Shown one piece after another: positions 54,673 to 63,909 of a stretch of 64,000 bases of DNA (positions within the stretch are counted from its first letter, which is position 1; every line of letters starts with the position of its first letter). Origin of the DNA: Sulfurimonas sp. CG01_land_8_20_14_3_00_36_23 (GTDB lineage: Bacteria > Campylobacterota > Campylobacteria > Campylobacterales > Sulfurimonadaceae); NCBI GenBank assembly GCA_002781365.1, contig PETN01000037.1, positions 20,319-84,318 on the forward strand. Reading direction: 5' to 3'. Made by a program: the position numbers and the translations under genes. The notes beneath the pieces were generated by a model. It worked only from the letters and a program-made list of their open reading frames with translations, did not search any database and was not told the origin of the DNA.

Positions 54673-54689
54673 TGCTATGTTCATGCTAT
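54673..54689 (+). promoter_or_regulatory. Direct-repeat operator ahead of the DUF485-actP operon
   Basis: TGCTATG at 54673-54679 and TGCTAT at 54684-54689, again 11 bases apart, and with a nearby CATAGT. Over 22 positions it differs from the dctP site by three bases. A TATAAT box lies at 54731-54736, further away than at dctP, so the regulator may not contact polymerase in the same way. The rest of the 298-base gap has no gene. Confidence 0.55.
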
Positions 54690-54860
54690 TTTAATGTTTT
54701 ACTATCATAGTGCAAGTTTAGTACCAGTCATATAATAAGTTCAATAAGAATGAATGTGGCCGAGAAGTTATAAAGCTATATCTTCTGAGTAAGCGGCTTA
54801 ACTTAGCTTTAAGAGGTTTGGAACTCTCCTCACTTCTAAATAAATCTTTAAGGAAAACCT

Positions 54861-55175
54861 ATGAATAAAGAACTCGTTGATAAAATCAAGAATAATCCTG
54901 ATTATCAAGAATTAGTTTCTAAGAGAACTTCTTTTGCAATAAAACTTTCAATATCAGTGCTAGTAGTTTACTTCACTTTTATTTTGACAATTGCATTCAA
55001 TCCATCAGTACTTGGTGCACCATTGTCTTCTGACTCAGTTACTACAATCGGGATTCCTATAGGTGTAGCAGTTATTATATTTGCTTTTATTACGACAGGT
55101 ATTTATACTAAAAGAGCAAACGGCGAGTTTGATGATTTAGCAAATAAAATCAAAAAATCAGTAAAGGAAGACTAA
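54861..55175 (+). CDS. DUF485 membrane protein (YjcH-like)
   Basis: 104 residues with two helices (AIKLSISVLVVYFTFILTIAF; GIPIGVAVIIFAFITTGIYT) and the RANGEFDDLANKIK tail of DUF485. In E. coli and many others yjcH precedes actP, as here, where the stop codon abuts the actP ATG. Presumed accessory subunit of the acetate symporter. Confidence 0.9.
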   Translation: MNKELVDKIKNNPDYQELVSKRTSFAIKLSISVLVVYFTFILTIAFNPSVLGAPLSSDSVTTIGIPIGVAVIIFAFITTGIYTKRANGEFDDLANKIKKSVKED

Positions 55176-56840
55176 ATGAATAGAATATTTACTTTTTTAA
55201 TTTTAGGTGCAATCGCTGTATTTGCATCTGGTGCAATTGAAGGTGCTGTTGAAAAACAAGCGCTTAATATGTCTGCAATCGTAATGTTTGTTATCTTCGT
55301 TGGTGCTACTTTAGGTATAACTTATTGGGCTGCAAAACGTACAAAATCTGCAAAAGATTTCTATACCGCAGGTGGTGGTATTACGGGTTTTCAAAATGGT
55401 ATGGCTATCGCTGGTGACTATATGTCAGCTGCGTCTTTCTTAGGAATATCTGGTCTTGTTTACTTAAAAGGTTATGATGGACTTATCTACTCTATCGGTT
55501 TTCTAGTTGGTTGGCCAATTATTCTTTTCATGATTGCAGAACCTTTAAGAAACTTAGGTAAATATACATTTGCTGACGTTGCTGCGTACAGACTTCGTCA
55601 AGGTCCTATCCGTACTTTAGCCGCTTCTGGTTCTATCGCTACAGTTGTTCTTTACCTAATCGCTCAGATGGTTGGTTCTGGTAAACTGATTCAACTACTC
55701 TTTGGTCTTCAGTACGAAGTAGCCGTTATTTTGGTTGGTGTATTGATGGTTCTTTATGTAACATTTGGTGGTATGCTTGCAACGACTTGGGTACAAATTG
55801 TAAAAGCATTTTTACTACTTTCAGGTGCAACATTTATGGCTGTAGCTGTTATGGCACACTATAACTTTAGTTTTGGTTCACTTTTTGCAGCTGCTGTGGA
55901 TGTAAAAGGTATTGAAGTAATGAGTCCAGGTGGATTGGTTTCTGATCCAATTTCTGCGATTTCACTTGCAATTGCTCTTATGTTTGGTACAGCGGGTCTT
56001 CCTCATATCCTTATGAGATTTTTTACAGTGGGTGATGCTAAAGAAGCTCGTAAATCAGTATTTTATGCTACTGGTTTTATCGGTTACTTCTATATCTTAA
56101 CTTTCATTATCGGTTTTGGTGCGATTGTAATGGTTTTCCAAAATCCACAATATTTAGATTTAGCAAAACAAGCTGTTAGCGGTGGTTCTCCAATTCTTGG
56201 TGGAAACAATATGGCTGCAATTCACTTGTCTCACGCTGTTGGTGGTGACTTTTTCTTAGGCTTTATTTCAGCTGTTGCATTTGCAACTATTTTAGCTGTT
56301 GTGTCAGGATTGACACTTGCTGGTGCATCTGCTATATCTCATGACCTTTATGCTTCTGTAATTAAAAGAGGCAACGTAGATGGCGTGAAAGAGATGCAAG
56401 TTTCTAAAATTGCTACTGTAGCTCTTGGAGTTGTTGCAATTATTATGGGTATTATGTTTGAAAAACAAAATATTGCGTTCGTGGTTGGTCTTGCTTTTGC
56501 TATCGCAGCATCTGCTAACTTCCCGATTTTATTCCTCTCTATGTACTGGAAAAAACTTACAACGCGTGGTGCTGTAATCGGTGGTTCTATAGGACTTGCA
56601 ACAGCTGTAATGCTTGTTATCCTTGGTCCAATCGTATGGGTACAAATTTTAGGAAATGCAGAAGCAATCTTCCCTTATAAATACCCTGCATTGTTCTCGG
56701 TGACTGCAGCATTTATAGGTATCTGGTTCTTCTCTATTACAGATAGTTCACATGACGCTGAGAAAGAGAGAGAAGCTTTCGAAGCTCAATATATTAGAAG
56801 TCAAACTGGAATTGGTTCAGAAGGTGCTTCTGAGCACTAG
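55176..56840 (+). CDS. actP: Cation/acetate symporter ActP
   Basis: Sodium:solute symporter family permease for acetate and related short acids. 554 residues, about 13-14 helices. Signatures: [34 protein letters not shown] and the [11 protein letters not shown] motif, plus an extra N-terminal helix typical of ActP. Followed by the inverted repeat pair, then the DUF294 gene. With Acs downstream it forms an uptake-and-activation pathway to acetyl-CoA. Confidence 0.94.
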   Translation: MNRIFTFLILGAIAVFASGAIEGAVEKQALNMSAIVMFVIFVGATLGITYWAAKRTKSAKDFYTAGGGITGFQNGMAIAGDYMSAASFLGISGLVYLKGYDGLIYSIGFLVGWPIILFMIAEPLRNLGKYTFADVAAYRLRQGPIRTLAASGSIATVVLYLIAQMVGSGKLIQLLFGLQYEVAVILVGVLMVLYVTFGGMLATTWVQIVKAFLLLSGATFMAVAVMAHYNFSFGSLFAAAVDVKGIEVMSPGGLVSDPISAISLAIALMFGTAGLPHILMRFFTVGDAKEARKSVFYATGFIGYFYILTFIIGFGAIVMVFQNPQYLDLAKQAVSGGSPILGGNNMAAIHLSHAVGGDFFLGFISAVAFATILAVVSGLTLAGASAISHDLYASVIKRGNVDGVKEMQVSKIATVALGVVAIIMGIMFEKQNIAFVVGLAFAIAASANFPILFLSMYWKKLTTRGAVIGGSIGLATAVMLVILGPIVWVQILGNAEAIFPYKYPALFSVTAAFIGIWFFSITDSSHDAEKEREAFEAQYIRSQTGIGSEGASEH

Positions 56841-56865
56841 TCTGCTATGTATGTTAAATTTATTA

Positions 56866-56895
56866 TTGGCATGTGGAAATTTTTCCACATGCCAA
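56866..56895. repeat. Head-to-head pair of GGCATGTGGAAA forming a hairpin after actP
   Basis: Perfect copies at 56868-56879 (plus) and 56882-56893 (minus), with matching TT/AA ends, give a self-complementary 30-base element with a stem of at least 12 bp. It begins 26 bases after the actP stop codon and ends 16 before the next start. There is no clear U-run after it, but the stem could still halt or weaken transcription, as paired uptake sequences do in Neisseria. Confidence 0.92.
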
Positions 56896-56911
56896 ACATT
56901 TGGAGTAAGTC

Positions 56912-58726
56912 TTGAGCATTTTAGATCAAAGAAAACTTATTGAATCGATTCATCCCTTTGAACTTTTAGAATCAACTACATTAGATAATCTGATGAAAAA
57001 GATTGATATTGCTTACTACCCAAAAGATACTCTCCTTATCTCAAAAAACCTTCCTTCTATTGCATTTTACATAATCATTAAAGGTTCTGTAGCTGAGTTT
57101 ATTGAAGAGGAGTTACATAATGTTTATAGCGCTGGTGATAGTTTTGATGCAGATGCTTTGATATATGAAAAGTGTGAGAGTCGATTTGTTGTGGATGAAG
57201 ACTTGATTTGTTATGAGATTAAAAAAGAAGATTTTCTTGATTTGATGCAAAACAAAAATGTTCAATCCTATTTTTTACAGGACTTTGTAACCCGACATCA
57301 GCATTTAAAAGAGCATGATGCTCAGAGTGATTTAACACCATTTTTAATGTCAAGAGTTTCAGATATGTTCTTACATGAAGCTTGTATTGTCGAGCCTAAT
57401 GAAACCATCTACAACTCTTTGGTACAGATGAAAGCGAAGAAAGCGGAAGTTTTACTATTGATGAAAGAGGATGCATGTTTAATTGTAACTGATACAGATT
57501 TGAGAGAGAAAGTTCTGCTTGGAAATATAGATGTAAGCAGTGAAATCCAAAAAATCGCTTCTAGTAAAGTTATAAGTATAGACATAAACGACTTTTTATT
57601 TAATGCTCTTTTGCTTATGACTCAAAATGCTATTAAACGCCTTGTAGTGACACAAGATGGGAAAATAAAAGGGGTTTTAGAGCAGATTGACTTACTAAGT
57701 TACTTTGCAAACCATTCCCATTTAGTTGCTGTTCAGATTGATAAAGCTCAGAGTCTCGATGATTTAAAAAATGTTCAAGAGGATTTAAAAAAACTTATCT
57801 TCCTCTTAAATTCTAAGGGCGTGAAAACACGTTATATTACAAAAATGGTTTCAACTTTAAACATTAAGATATACAAAAAAGTCTTTGATATGTGTGTTGA
57901 TGCAGATTTGAGAGAGAAGTGTGCTCTGATTGTTATGGGTTCAGAGGGTAGAGAAGAGCAATCTATAAAAACAGATCAGGATAATGCACTTATTATACAA
58001 AATGGAGTGGATGTAGAGCTTTTTACTGAACCGATGATGAAGCTTAATAATTATCTTCTTGCCTTAGGCTTTCCAAAGTGTGCTGGGAATGTTATGGTAA
58101 GTAATACCTTTTGGCGCAGAGATGTGAGTAGTTATAAAAAACTTATAGATTCATGGATGACAACACTTAGTGAAGAGAGTGTACAAAACTTAAGTATTTT
58201 TCTTGATGCTAAATGTGTGGCAGGTAACGCTGAACTTTTATCTGTTTTAACAAATCATCTTTATGCTAGTTTTCAAAATAGAGATGATGTTTTAGCGTAT
58301 ATTGCAAAGCCAGTTCTAAATTTTGAGACACCTTTATCTCTCTTTTCTAGTTTTGTTTTAGAGAAGAGTCATAACAATAAGTTAGACTTAAAAAAAGGTG
58401 GTATTTTTGCTCTTGTTCATGGCGTAAGAGCGCTCTCTTTACAGTATGAAGTCAAAGAGACAAATACAATACAAAGAATAAAAGCACTCAATAATAAGGG
58501 TGTTATAGATAAAAACTTTGCTACAGAGTTGATAGAAAGTTTTGATACGCTCTCAAGCATACGTCTCAAAGCTATGCTAGAGTCAAAAGATATAAGCGAG
58601 AGTAATTATATAAATCCAAAGAGTCTGCAAAAGAATCAGATGGATTTGTTAAAAGATAGTTTTAAAGTCATCAATAAATTTAAAAAATTTATGACTTTTC
58701 ATTTTCACTTAGCTATGGTGAGTTGA
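56912..58726 (+). CDS. cNMP-binding/CBS/DUF294 nucleotidyltransferase-like protein
   Basis: 604 residues: cyclic-nucleotide-binding-like beta roll (about 15-125), two CBS motifs (about 150-275), a DUF294 nucleotidyltransferase domain with GlnD-like motif MGSEGREEQSIKTDQDNAL near 345-363, and a C-terminal helical domain. Start is TTG with GGAG upstream. Such proteins commonly sit next to actP and acs; a regulatory role in acetate metabolism is inferred from that. Its TGA overlaps the next ATG. Confidence 0.87.
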   Translation: MSILDQRKLIESIHPFELLESTTLDNLMKKIDIAYYPKDTLLISKNLPSIAFYIIIKGSVAEFIEEELHNVYSAGDSFDADALIYEKCESRFVVDEDLICYEIKKEDFLDLMQNKNVQSYFLQDFVTRHQHLKEHDAQSDLTPFLMSRVSDMFLHEACIVEPNETIYNSLVQMKAKKAEVLLLMKEDACLIVTDTDLREKVLLGNIDVSSEIQKIASSKVISIDINDFLFNALLLMTQNAIKRLVVTQDGKIKGVLEQIDLLSYFANHSHLVAVQIDKAQSLDDLKNVQEDLKKLIFLLNSKGVKTRYITKMVSTLNIKIYKKVFDMCVDADLREKCALIVMGSEGREEQSIKTDQDNALIIQNGVDVELFTEPMMKLNNYLLALGFPKCAGNVMVSNTFWRRDVSSYKKLIDSWMTTLSEESVQNLSIFLDAKCVAGNAELLSVLTNHLYASFQNRDDVLAYIAKPVLNFETPLSLFSSFVLEKSHNNKLDLKKGGIFALVHGVRALSLQYEVKETNTIQRIKALNNKGVIDKNFATELIESFDTLSSIRLKAMLESKDISESNYINPKSLQKNQMDLLKDSFKVINKFKKFMTFHFHLAMVS

Positions 58727-59364
58727 TGCTCTTTTCTTACTTTGAAAACCTTAAGCGAAAACGAAATTTTTCAAAACTAAAAGATGATAGTTTTGCCTAT
58801 CTTTTTGATGAAGACAAAAGTGGAGAATATGTTGTTTTTGATACTGAAACAACAGGATTAAATCCAAAAAAAGATGAAATACTCTCTATCGGGGCTGTAA
58901 AGATAAGAGGGAATAGAGTATTGACATCTGAAACATTTGAAGTTTATTTGAAAAACTTAAAAGAGATTAGTCCTAAAAGTATTGAGATACATCGTATTCG
59001 CCCATGTGATCTGCTCAATGCAAAAGATAGCGAGGATGCTATTAAAGATTTTTTGGCTTTTATAGGTTCGAGACCTTTAATAGGGTACTATTTAGAGTTT
59101 GATATAGCCATGATTAACAAGTATTTAAAGCCAATGTTAGGTATCTATTTACCCAATAAAAAGATAGAGGTATCAGAATTGTATTATGAGCAAACGATTC
59201 CCTTGATCCCACAAGGAAATATTGATTTGCGCTTTGATACAATATTAAAAACATGTTCGGTCCCAGATATGGGTGTTCATAATGCAGTTAATGATGCAAT
59301 CATGACTGCAATGATTTATTTAAAATTAAAAAAGGAAGATAAAAATGTCAGAAATACAAACTAA
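58726..59364 (+). CDS. DnaQ-like 3'-5' exonuclease
   Basis: 212 residues of the DEDDh exonuclease family: ExoI FDTETTGL, Exo[17 protein letters not shown], Exo[14 protein letters not shown]; the five catalytic acids and His are all present. It resembles polymerase III epsilon but its place between DUF294 and acs argues against being the replicative proofreader. Such an exonuclease is a frequent partner of the DUF294 gene. ATG at 58726 overlaps the preceding TGA. Confidence 0.88.
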   Translation: MLFSYFENLKRKRNFSKLKDDSFAYLFDEDKSGEYVVFDTETTGLNPKKDEILSIGAVKIRGNRVLTSETFEVYLKNLKEISPKSIEIHRIRPCDLLNAKDSEDAIKDFLAFIGSRPLIGYYLEFDIAMINKYLKPMLGIYLPNKKIEVSELYYEQTIPLIPQGNIDLRFDTILKTCSVPDMGVHNAVNDAIMTAMIYLKLKKEDKNVRNTN

Positions 59365-61309
59365 AAAGCAAATATTCAAACCAAATAAAGAGTTTAGCAA
59401 GAGTGCTAGAATTAAAAATATGTGTGAGTATCAAGCACTACAAGATGCAGCGATAGAGAATTATGAAGGTTTCTGGGGTGATTATGCAAAAGAGAAGTTG
59501 GATTGGATTGAACCGTTTACAAATGTAATGGATGAGCGTAAATTTCCTTTTGTAAGATGGTTTGATGGCGGTAAACTCAATGTTGCTGCTCAATGTATTG
59601 ACCGTCATTTAAATTCGCGTAAAAATAAAGCTGCAATTATCTTTGAAGGTGATAGAGGAGATAAGCAAATCATCACTTACCTTGAACTTTATTACAACGT
59701 AAATAAATTTGCTAACCTTCTTAAAAATGAGTTTGATGTAAAAAAAGGGGATAGAGTTGTTATCTACATGCCAATGATTCCAGAAGCTGCGTATGCAATG
59801 CTTGCTTGCGCTAGAATCGGTGCAATTCATTCAATCGTATTCGGTGGATTTTCATCTGAGGCACTTAAAGATAGAATCGAAGATGCGGCGGCAAAAGTTG
59901 TTATCACTGCAGATGGCGCATTTAGAAAAGATAAACCATATATGTTAAAACCAGTAGTGGACGCGGCAATCGATGCAAATTCACCTGTAGAAAAAGTTTT
60001 AGTTGTTCAGAGAAATGGTGAAGATGTTGAATGGGTAGCAGGAAGAGATTACTCTTATAATGAACTCATCAAAAGCCAATCCTCTATCTGTGAGGCAGAG
60101 GTTATGGATGCGGAAGACCCACTCTTCTTACTCTACACTTCAGGATCAACTGGAAAACCAAAAGGGGTACAACACAACTCGGCTGGATATATTCTTTGGG
60201 CTCAAATGACTATGGAATGGGTATTTGATGTAAAAGAGAATGATACTTATTGGTGTACTGCCGATGTTGGCTGGATTACAGGTCACACGTACATAGTGTA
60301 TGGCCCTCTTGCAATGGGTGCTACAACGGTTATGTTTGAAGGTGTTCCAACATACCCAGATGCTGGTCGTCCTTGGAAAATGGTTGAAGAGTACAAAATT
60401 AATCAATTTTATACAGCACCTACAGCGATTCGTGTGCTTCATAAAATGGGTGAAGATGAGCCTGCAAAATATGACCTTTCCTCTTTAAAAGTATTGGGAA
60501 CAGTAGGTGAACCAATTGACCCTCCAGCATGGAAATGGTACTATGAGTCTGTAGGTGGAAGCAAATGTGCAATCGTAGACACTTACTGGCAAACAGAGAC
60601 TGGTGGACATATTGTATCTCCACTTCCAGGTGCTACACCAATCAAACCAGCATGTGCTACATTCCCTCTTCCTGGAATCATGGCTGAGATTTTAGACCCT
60701 GCAACAGGTGAAAAAGCTGAAGTAGGTGAAGGTGGATACATGTGTGTCACTCGCCCTTGGCCATCTATGATTCGTGGTATATGGGGAGATGAAGAGCGAT
60801 TTGTGAAGTCCTACTTTGGCGATGTGAAAAAAGATGGCAAAGCAGTTTACTTTACAGGTGATGGTGCTATCTATGATGAAGATGGTTACATTACAATCAC
60901 TGGTCGTACAGATGATGTTATCAATGTTTCTGGTCATAGAATGGGGACAGCAGAAGTTGAAGCGGCTATCAAAAAACATCCAAATGTTGCTGAAGTTGCA
61001 GTTGTAGGCAAACCACATGATATAAAAGGTGAGGGAATCTTTGCTTATGTCGTTCTAAAATCGGATGATGGTATTGCAGATGAACTTGAAGAGATGAAGA
61101 CGATAAATAAAGTGATTCAAAAAGAGATAGGAAATATTGCTCTATGTGATGATATAGCTTTTGTTCCTGGACTTCCTAAAACGCGCTCTGGAAAAATCAT
61201 GAGAAGAATCCTTCGCTCAATTGCAAAAGGCGAAAAGATAACGCAAGATATTTCGACTCTTGAAGATCCAAGTATAGTAGAAAAAATAGCTACAATGGTG
61301 AACAACTAA
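59345..61309 (+). CDS. acs: Acetyl-CoA synthetase
   Basis: Converts acetate, ATP and CoA to acetyl-CoA. 654 residues. AMP-binding signature [26 protein letters not shown], hinge region [21 protein letters not shown], and C-terminal [11 protein letters not shown] with the Lys that is the acetylation target in Acs proteins. Overlaps the exonuclease gene by 20 bases. Last gene of the DUF485-actP-DUF294-exonuclease-acs run, closed by the second repeat hairpin. Confidence 0.97.
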   Translation: MSEIQTKKQIFKPNKEFSKSARIKNMCEYQALQDAAIENYEGFWGDYAKEKLDWIEPFTNVMDERKFPFVRWFDGGKLNVAAQCIDRHLNSRKNKAAIIFEGDRGDKQIITYLELYYNVNKFANLLKNEFDVKKGDRVVIYMPMIPEAAYAMLACARIGAIHSIVFGGFSSEALKDRIEDAAAKVVITADGAFRKDKPYMLKPVVDAAIDANSPVEKVLVVQRNGEDVEWVAGRDYSYNELIKSQSSICEAEVMDAEDPLFLLYTSGSTGKPKGVQHNSAGYILWAQMTMEWVFDVKENDTYWCTADVGWITGHTYIVYGPLAMGATTVMFEGVPTYPDAGRPWKMVEEYKINQFYTAPTAIRVLHKMGEDEPAKYDLSSLKVLGTVGEPIDPPAWKWYYESVGGSKCAIVDTYWQTETGGHIVSPLPGATPIKPACATFPLPGIMAEILDPATGEKAEVGEGGYMCVTRPWPSMIRGIWGDEERFVKSYFGDVKKDGKAVYFTGDGAIYDEDGYITITGRTDDVINVSGHRMGTAEVEAAIKKHPNVAEVAVVGKPHDIKGEGIFAYVVLKSDDGIADELEEMKTINKVIQKEIGNIALCDDIAFVPGLPKTRSGKIMRRILRSIAKGEKITQDISTLEDPSIVEKIATMVNN

Positions 61310-61320
61310 ACTCAATATAT

Positions 61321-61350
61321 TGGCATGTGGAAATCTTTTTCCACATGCCA
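61321..61350. repeat. Head-to-head pair of GGCATGTGGAAA forming a hairpin after acs
   Basis: Perfect copies at 61322-61333 (plus) and 61338-61349 (minus); a 13-bp stem TGGCATGTGGAAA with a TCTT loop. It starts 12 bases after the acs stop codon and ends 16 bases ahead of the pyrF -10 box, exactly where a terminator is expected. Confidence 0.93.
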
Positions 61351-61365
61351 TAACTACAAAGATGC

Positions 61366-61371
61366 TATAAT
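61366..61371 (+). promoter_or_regulatory. Likely -10 box of pyrF
   Basis: Extended TGCTATAAT, 28 bases before the pyrF ATG and just behind the repeat hairpin. Confidence 0.65.
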
Positions 61372-61399
61372 CCCAATACTTAAATAATAAAGAGAACCT

Positions 61400-62083
61400 A
61401 TGGAATTGTGTGTTGCCCTCGATTTACCAACAAAAGAAGAAAATTTAAACCTCATTCGAATGATAAAAGATTATGATGTTTGGCTGAAGGTAGGACTTCG
61501 TTCTTACATACGTGATGGCGAGAATTTCTTAAAAGATATCAAAAAAATAAATCCAGATTTTAAAATATTTTTAGATTTGAAACTTTATGATATTCCAAAT
61601 ACCATGGCGGATGCTGCGGAATCGATTATGGGGCTTAATGTGGATATGTTCAATGTTCACGCAAGTGCAGGAAAAACAGCTATGTGTGAAGTGATGAAGA
61701 GATTACAGAAGTATGATACGAGACCAATAGTCTTGGCTGTAACTGCATTAACCTCTTTTAGTGAAGATGAATTTTCAGAAGTTTATGAAAAATCCATAAG
61801 TGAAAAAGCTGACCAATTTGCGAAAGATGCTTATGATAGTGGACTCGATGGTGTTGTATGCTCCGCTTTTGAGAGTGAGTCCATAAAAAGTGTGACATCA
61901 AAACAGTTTATGACCTTAACACCTGGTATTCGTCCATTTGGCGAAGATGCAGGTGATCAAAAAAGAGTAGCAGATGTAGCATTTGCAAAAAACTCCTTAG
62001 TAGATTTTATAGTCGTTGGGCGTCCAATTTACAACGCAAAAAATCCAGAAGAGGTTCTTAAAAGAATTTTAGAAACCCTTTAA
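61400..62083 (+). CDS. pyrF: Orotidine-5'-phosphate decarboxylase
   Basis: Last step of UMP synthesis. TIM barrel with VALDLPTKEENL, the catalytic cluster FLDLKLYDIPNTM, HASAGKTAM and phosphate-binding TPGIRPFG ... VVGRPI. 227 residues. Monocistronic by position, with its own promoter; a short weak hairpin (62086-62100) follows. Confidence 0.96.
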   Translation: MELCVALDLPTKEENLNLIRMIKDYDVWLKVGLRSYIRDGENFLKDIKKINPDFKIFLDLKLYDIPNTMADAAESIMGLNVDMFNVHASAGKTAMCEVMKRLQKYDTRPIVLAVTALTSFSEDEFSEVYEKSISEKADQFAKDAYDSGLDGVVCSAFESESIKSVTSKQFMTLTPGIRPFGEDAGDQKRVADVAFAKNSLVDFIVVGRPIYNAKNPEEVLKRILETL

Positions 62084-62186
62084 GTCTAGCCCTTGGCTAG
62101 GCACAATTTAAGCAGAAAAATTTAAATGCATAATTTTAAGCTTTCTGTTATAATTATATGATTATAATTCCTGCCTTCAAACGAAT

Positions 62187-62276
62187 GGACGAGTGGGTGA
62201 GCGGCTGAAACCACATCCCTGCTAAGGATGCGTACGGGTAACTGTACCGAGAGTTCGAACCTCTCCTCGTCCACCA
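62187..62276 (+). tRNA. tRNA-Ser (anticodon GCU)
   Basis: Acceptor GGACGAG pairs with CTCGTCC, CCA is encoded, anticodon GCT at 62221-62223 in a CATCC/GGATG stem, long variable arm typical of class II tRNAs, and T arm AGAG-TTCGAAC-CTCT. Reads AGC/AGU codons. Two TATAAT boxes lie upstream (62149-62154 and 62163-62168). The 3' end is directly followed by phage-like genes, so it may be an integration site. Confidence 0.96.
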
Positions 62277-62295
62277 CTTGAAGAAAAGCAACTCA

Positions 62296-62547
62296 TTAAC
62301 TCAAATCCTTTAACCTCCTATTCAAAATTGACCGTATTAGCTCTTTAAAGACTTCGGCAATAGTCTGACCCTTAATTGACTTATAATCATCTAAAATCGC
62401 CTTTTCTGATTCATCAATATAAAATTGAATCAATTTACTATTTTCACTTTTTTTATTGTCTCTAAACTTTGAAACTCTTGACCTTACTTTTCGCCTATTT
62501 AAATCTGCGATTTTCTTTTTTTGCTTTGCTGACAGTGTTTTATCCAT
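62296..62547 (-). CDS. Small basic ribbon-helix-helix-like protein
   Basis: 83 residues. A very basic N-terminal half (KQKKKIADLNRRKVRSRVSK) leads into a pattern of strand (KLIQFYID), helix (ESEKAILDDYKSIKG) and helix (TIAEVFKELIRSIL), the shape of a CopG/MetJ-type DNA-binding domain. Twenty bases from the tRNA-Ser 3' end and transcribed towards it. Likely a plasmid- or phage-type regulator; no family was recognised by name. Confidence 0.55.
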   Translation of the reverse strand: MDKTLSAKQKKKIADLNRRKVRSRVSKFRDNKKSENSKLIQFYIDESEKAILDDYKSIKGQTIAEVFKELIRSILNRRLKDLS

Positions 62548-62592
62548 ATATGCCCTTTAGTTACATAGTAACAATATAGTAGAAACTACCTT

Positions 62593-62618
62593 AAGTAGGA
62601 CTTAAAGTAATCCTACTT
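62593..62618. terminator. Hairpin between the secretin and RHH genes
   Basis: AAGTAGGA-cttaaagtaa-TCCTACTT, 8-bp perfect stem with a T/A-rich flank, 67 bases behind the secretin stop codon and 46 ahead of the RHH gene (minus strand). Terminator of the secretin transcript or operator for the RHH protein. Confidence 0.5.
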
Positions 62619-62684
62619 TGTTCATTTCACTATAATTATGTCCGATAACTTTTTATAGATAGCCAAGAGGTGGCTTCTTCTCAC

Positions 62685-63854
62685 TCACTCGTTCGTAATT
62701 GCCACAAAATCCCCCGACTTGATAACCTCTATCGCTATCGTGATATTTATTTCATCATCCGAATTTGTTGAAAATTTGAATATTTCGCCAAGAAAGGGAA
62801 TACCAGATAAATAGGGAATATCCCAATTATTCTCAGTATGCTTGTTTTTCTTAATACCAGAGAGCAGAAGCACCTTGTTATATTCTATATTTGTATTACT
62901 CTTTAGAGCTCGTTTATAAGTTTGTGGTGTTGTAGTTGTGCCAAGTGTAGATACTAAATCTTCTATTATTAAATCAATATCAAGGGTAATGTAATCATCA
63001 TATATAAAGCTCTTTCCATTGATTTTTAAACCTACGTCTTTGTAATCGAAAGAGTCCTGCTGTGATGTGTTCGTAGCCTCAGTTTTTGTACTTTGAACTA
63101 AATAAGGGATATTGTCAACTGCTTCAAATTTGAAAAGCTTATTATTTTTTGCAAGAATATAGGGGAACTGTTTCACAGTCATAAGACTGTTTTCGTTTAA
63201 AAGCCGCAAAGCACTATAAAAATCTACACTTGAAACAGTTGGATTGTTACTGGTGAGAGGTGCGACTATAGTGTTTAAAGCAATTTGGACAGTAGAGTCA
63301 ACACCTTTGAAAATTGAAGCATATTGCACACCTCTCTCTTTTGCTATATTGCCAGATTGTTCAAGTATTATGATTTTGAGCATAACTTGCTTTTGGATCA
63401 AGTCAATACTGCTTAGATATTTAATGATTTCGAGATAATCATTATTTGTGGATTTTATTAGAAATGCGTTTGAATCTTTTAAGTAAGTGTAATGTGAGCC
63501 TAATTGTTTGAGAACTGTTTCACAATCGCCAGAGCTATTGTATTTGAGTTTATATAAATGAGTGTCAAGCGGAACAGAGTCTAATTTACTCAGACGATAT
63601 GTGTCCCCGACTTTTGAAAATTTGAAACCTAATTTTTCAACGGAAAGTTTGAACATATTGAATAAATCTTTATCACTGATTTTCTCAGGAATGATAAGAG
63701 ATATTTTTTTATCTTTGAAATCTTCATCTATGAAAACATTGATATTGTTTTGAGTAGCTAAACGACTTGCAAACTCTTCTATCGAAATTTGTGTATTAGC
63801 GTGGAGCGATATTGTTAGAATTGCCAAAAATAGAAAGAGGTTTTTTTTCATCAT
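62685..63854 (-). CDS. Secretin, filamentous-phage pIV/type II-like
   Basis: 389 residues from the ATG at 63854 (TTCAAGATG behind AAGGAGA); a longer frame to 63980 crosses an apparent intergenic hairpin. Signal peptide KKNLFLFLAILTISLHA, an N0-like domain (ISIEEFASRLATQNNINVFIDEDF), N1-like repeats (YKLKYNSSGDCETVLKQLGSHY), and the C-terminal secretin core with VLLLSGIKKNKHTENNWDIPYLSGIPFLGEIF (read in two parts). Too short for a type II or IV-pilus secretin (usually over 550), but right for pIV of inoviruses. The pI/Zot motor expected beside it would be beyond the window end. Confidence 0.75.
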   Translation of the reverse strand: MMKKNLFLFLAILTISLHANTQISIEEFASRLATQNNINVFIDEDFKDKKISLIIPEKISDKDLFNMFKLSVEKLGFKFSKVGDTYRLSKLDSVPLDTHLYKLKYNSSGDCETVLKQLGSHYTYLKDSNAFLIKSTNNDYLEIIKYLSSIDLIQKQVMLKIIILEQSGNIAKERGVQYASIFKGVDSTVQIALNTIVAPLTSNNPTVSSVDFYSALRLLNENSLMTVKQFPYILAKNNKLFKFEAVDNIPYLVQSTKTEATNTSQQDSFDYKDVGLKINGKSFIYDDYITLDIDLIIEDLVSTLGTTTTPQTYKRALKSNTNIEYNKVLLLSGIKKNKHTENNWDIPYLSGIPFLGEIFKFSTNSDDEINITIAIEVIKSGDFVAITNE

Positions 63855-63909
63855 CTTGAATCTCCTTTTTTGTTTTGATGTAGTCGTATAAATCTTTTTT
63901 GCAGTCCAA
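63796..63909 (-). CDS. Possible 37-residue ORF overlapping the secretin start
   Basis: TTG at 63909 has a strong GGGAGG ribosome site seven bases upstream and opens a frame of 37 residues (DCKKDLYDYIKTKKEIQDDEKKPL at its centre) that overlaps the first 59 bases of the secretin gene in another frame. Phage genes often overlap, so it may be real; composition is hydrophilic and no family is known to me. Confidence 0.3.
   Translation of the reverse strand: MDCKKDLYDYIKTKKEIQDDEKKPLSIFGNSNNIAPR

Noticed and set aside
56752-56943. 63-residue ORF across the actP end and the repeat hairpin
   Set aside because: It overlaps actP in another frame and its middle is simply the translated inverted repeat.
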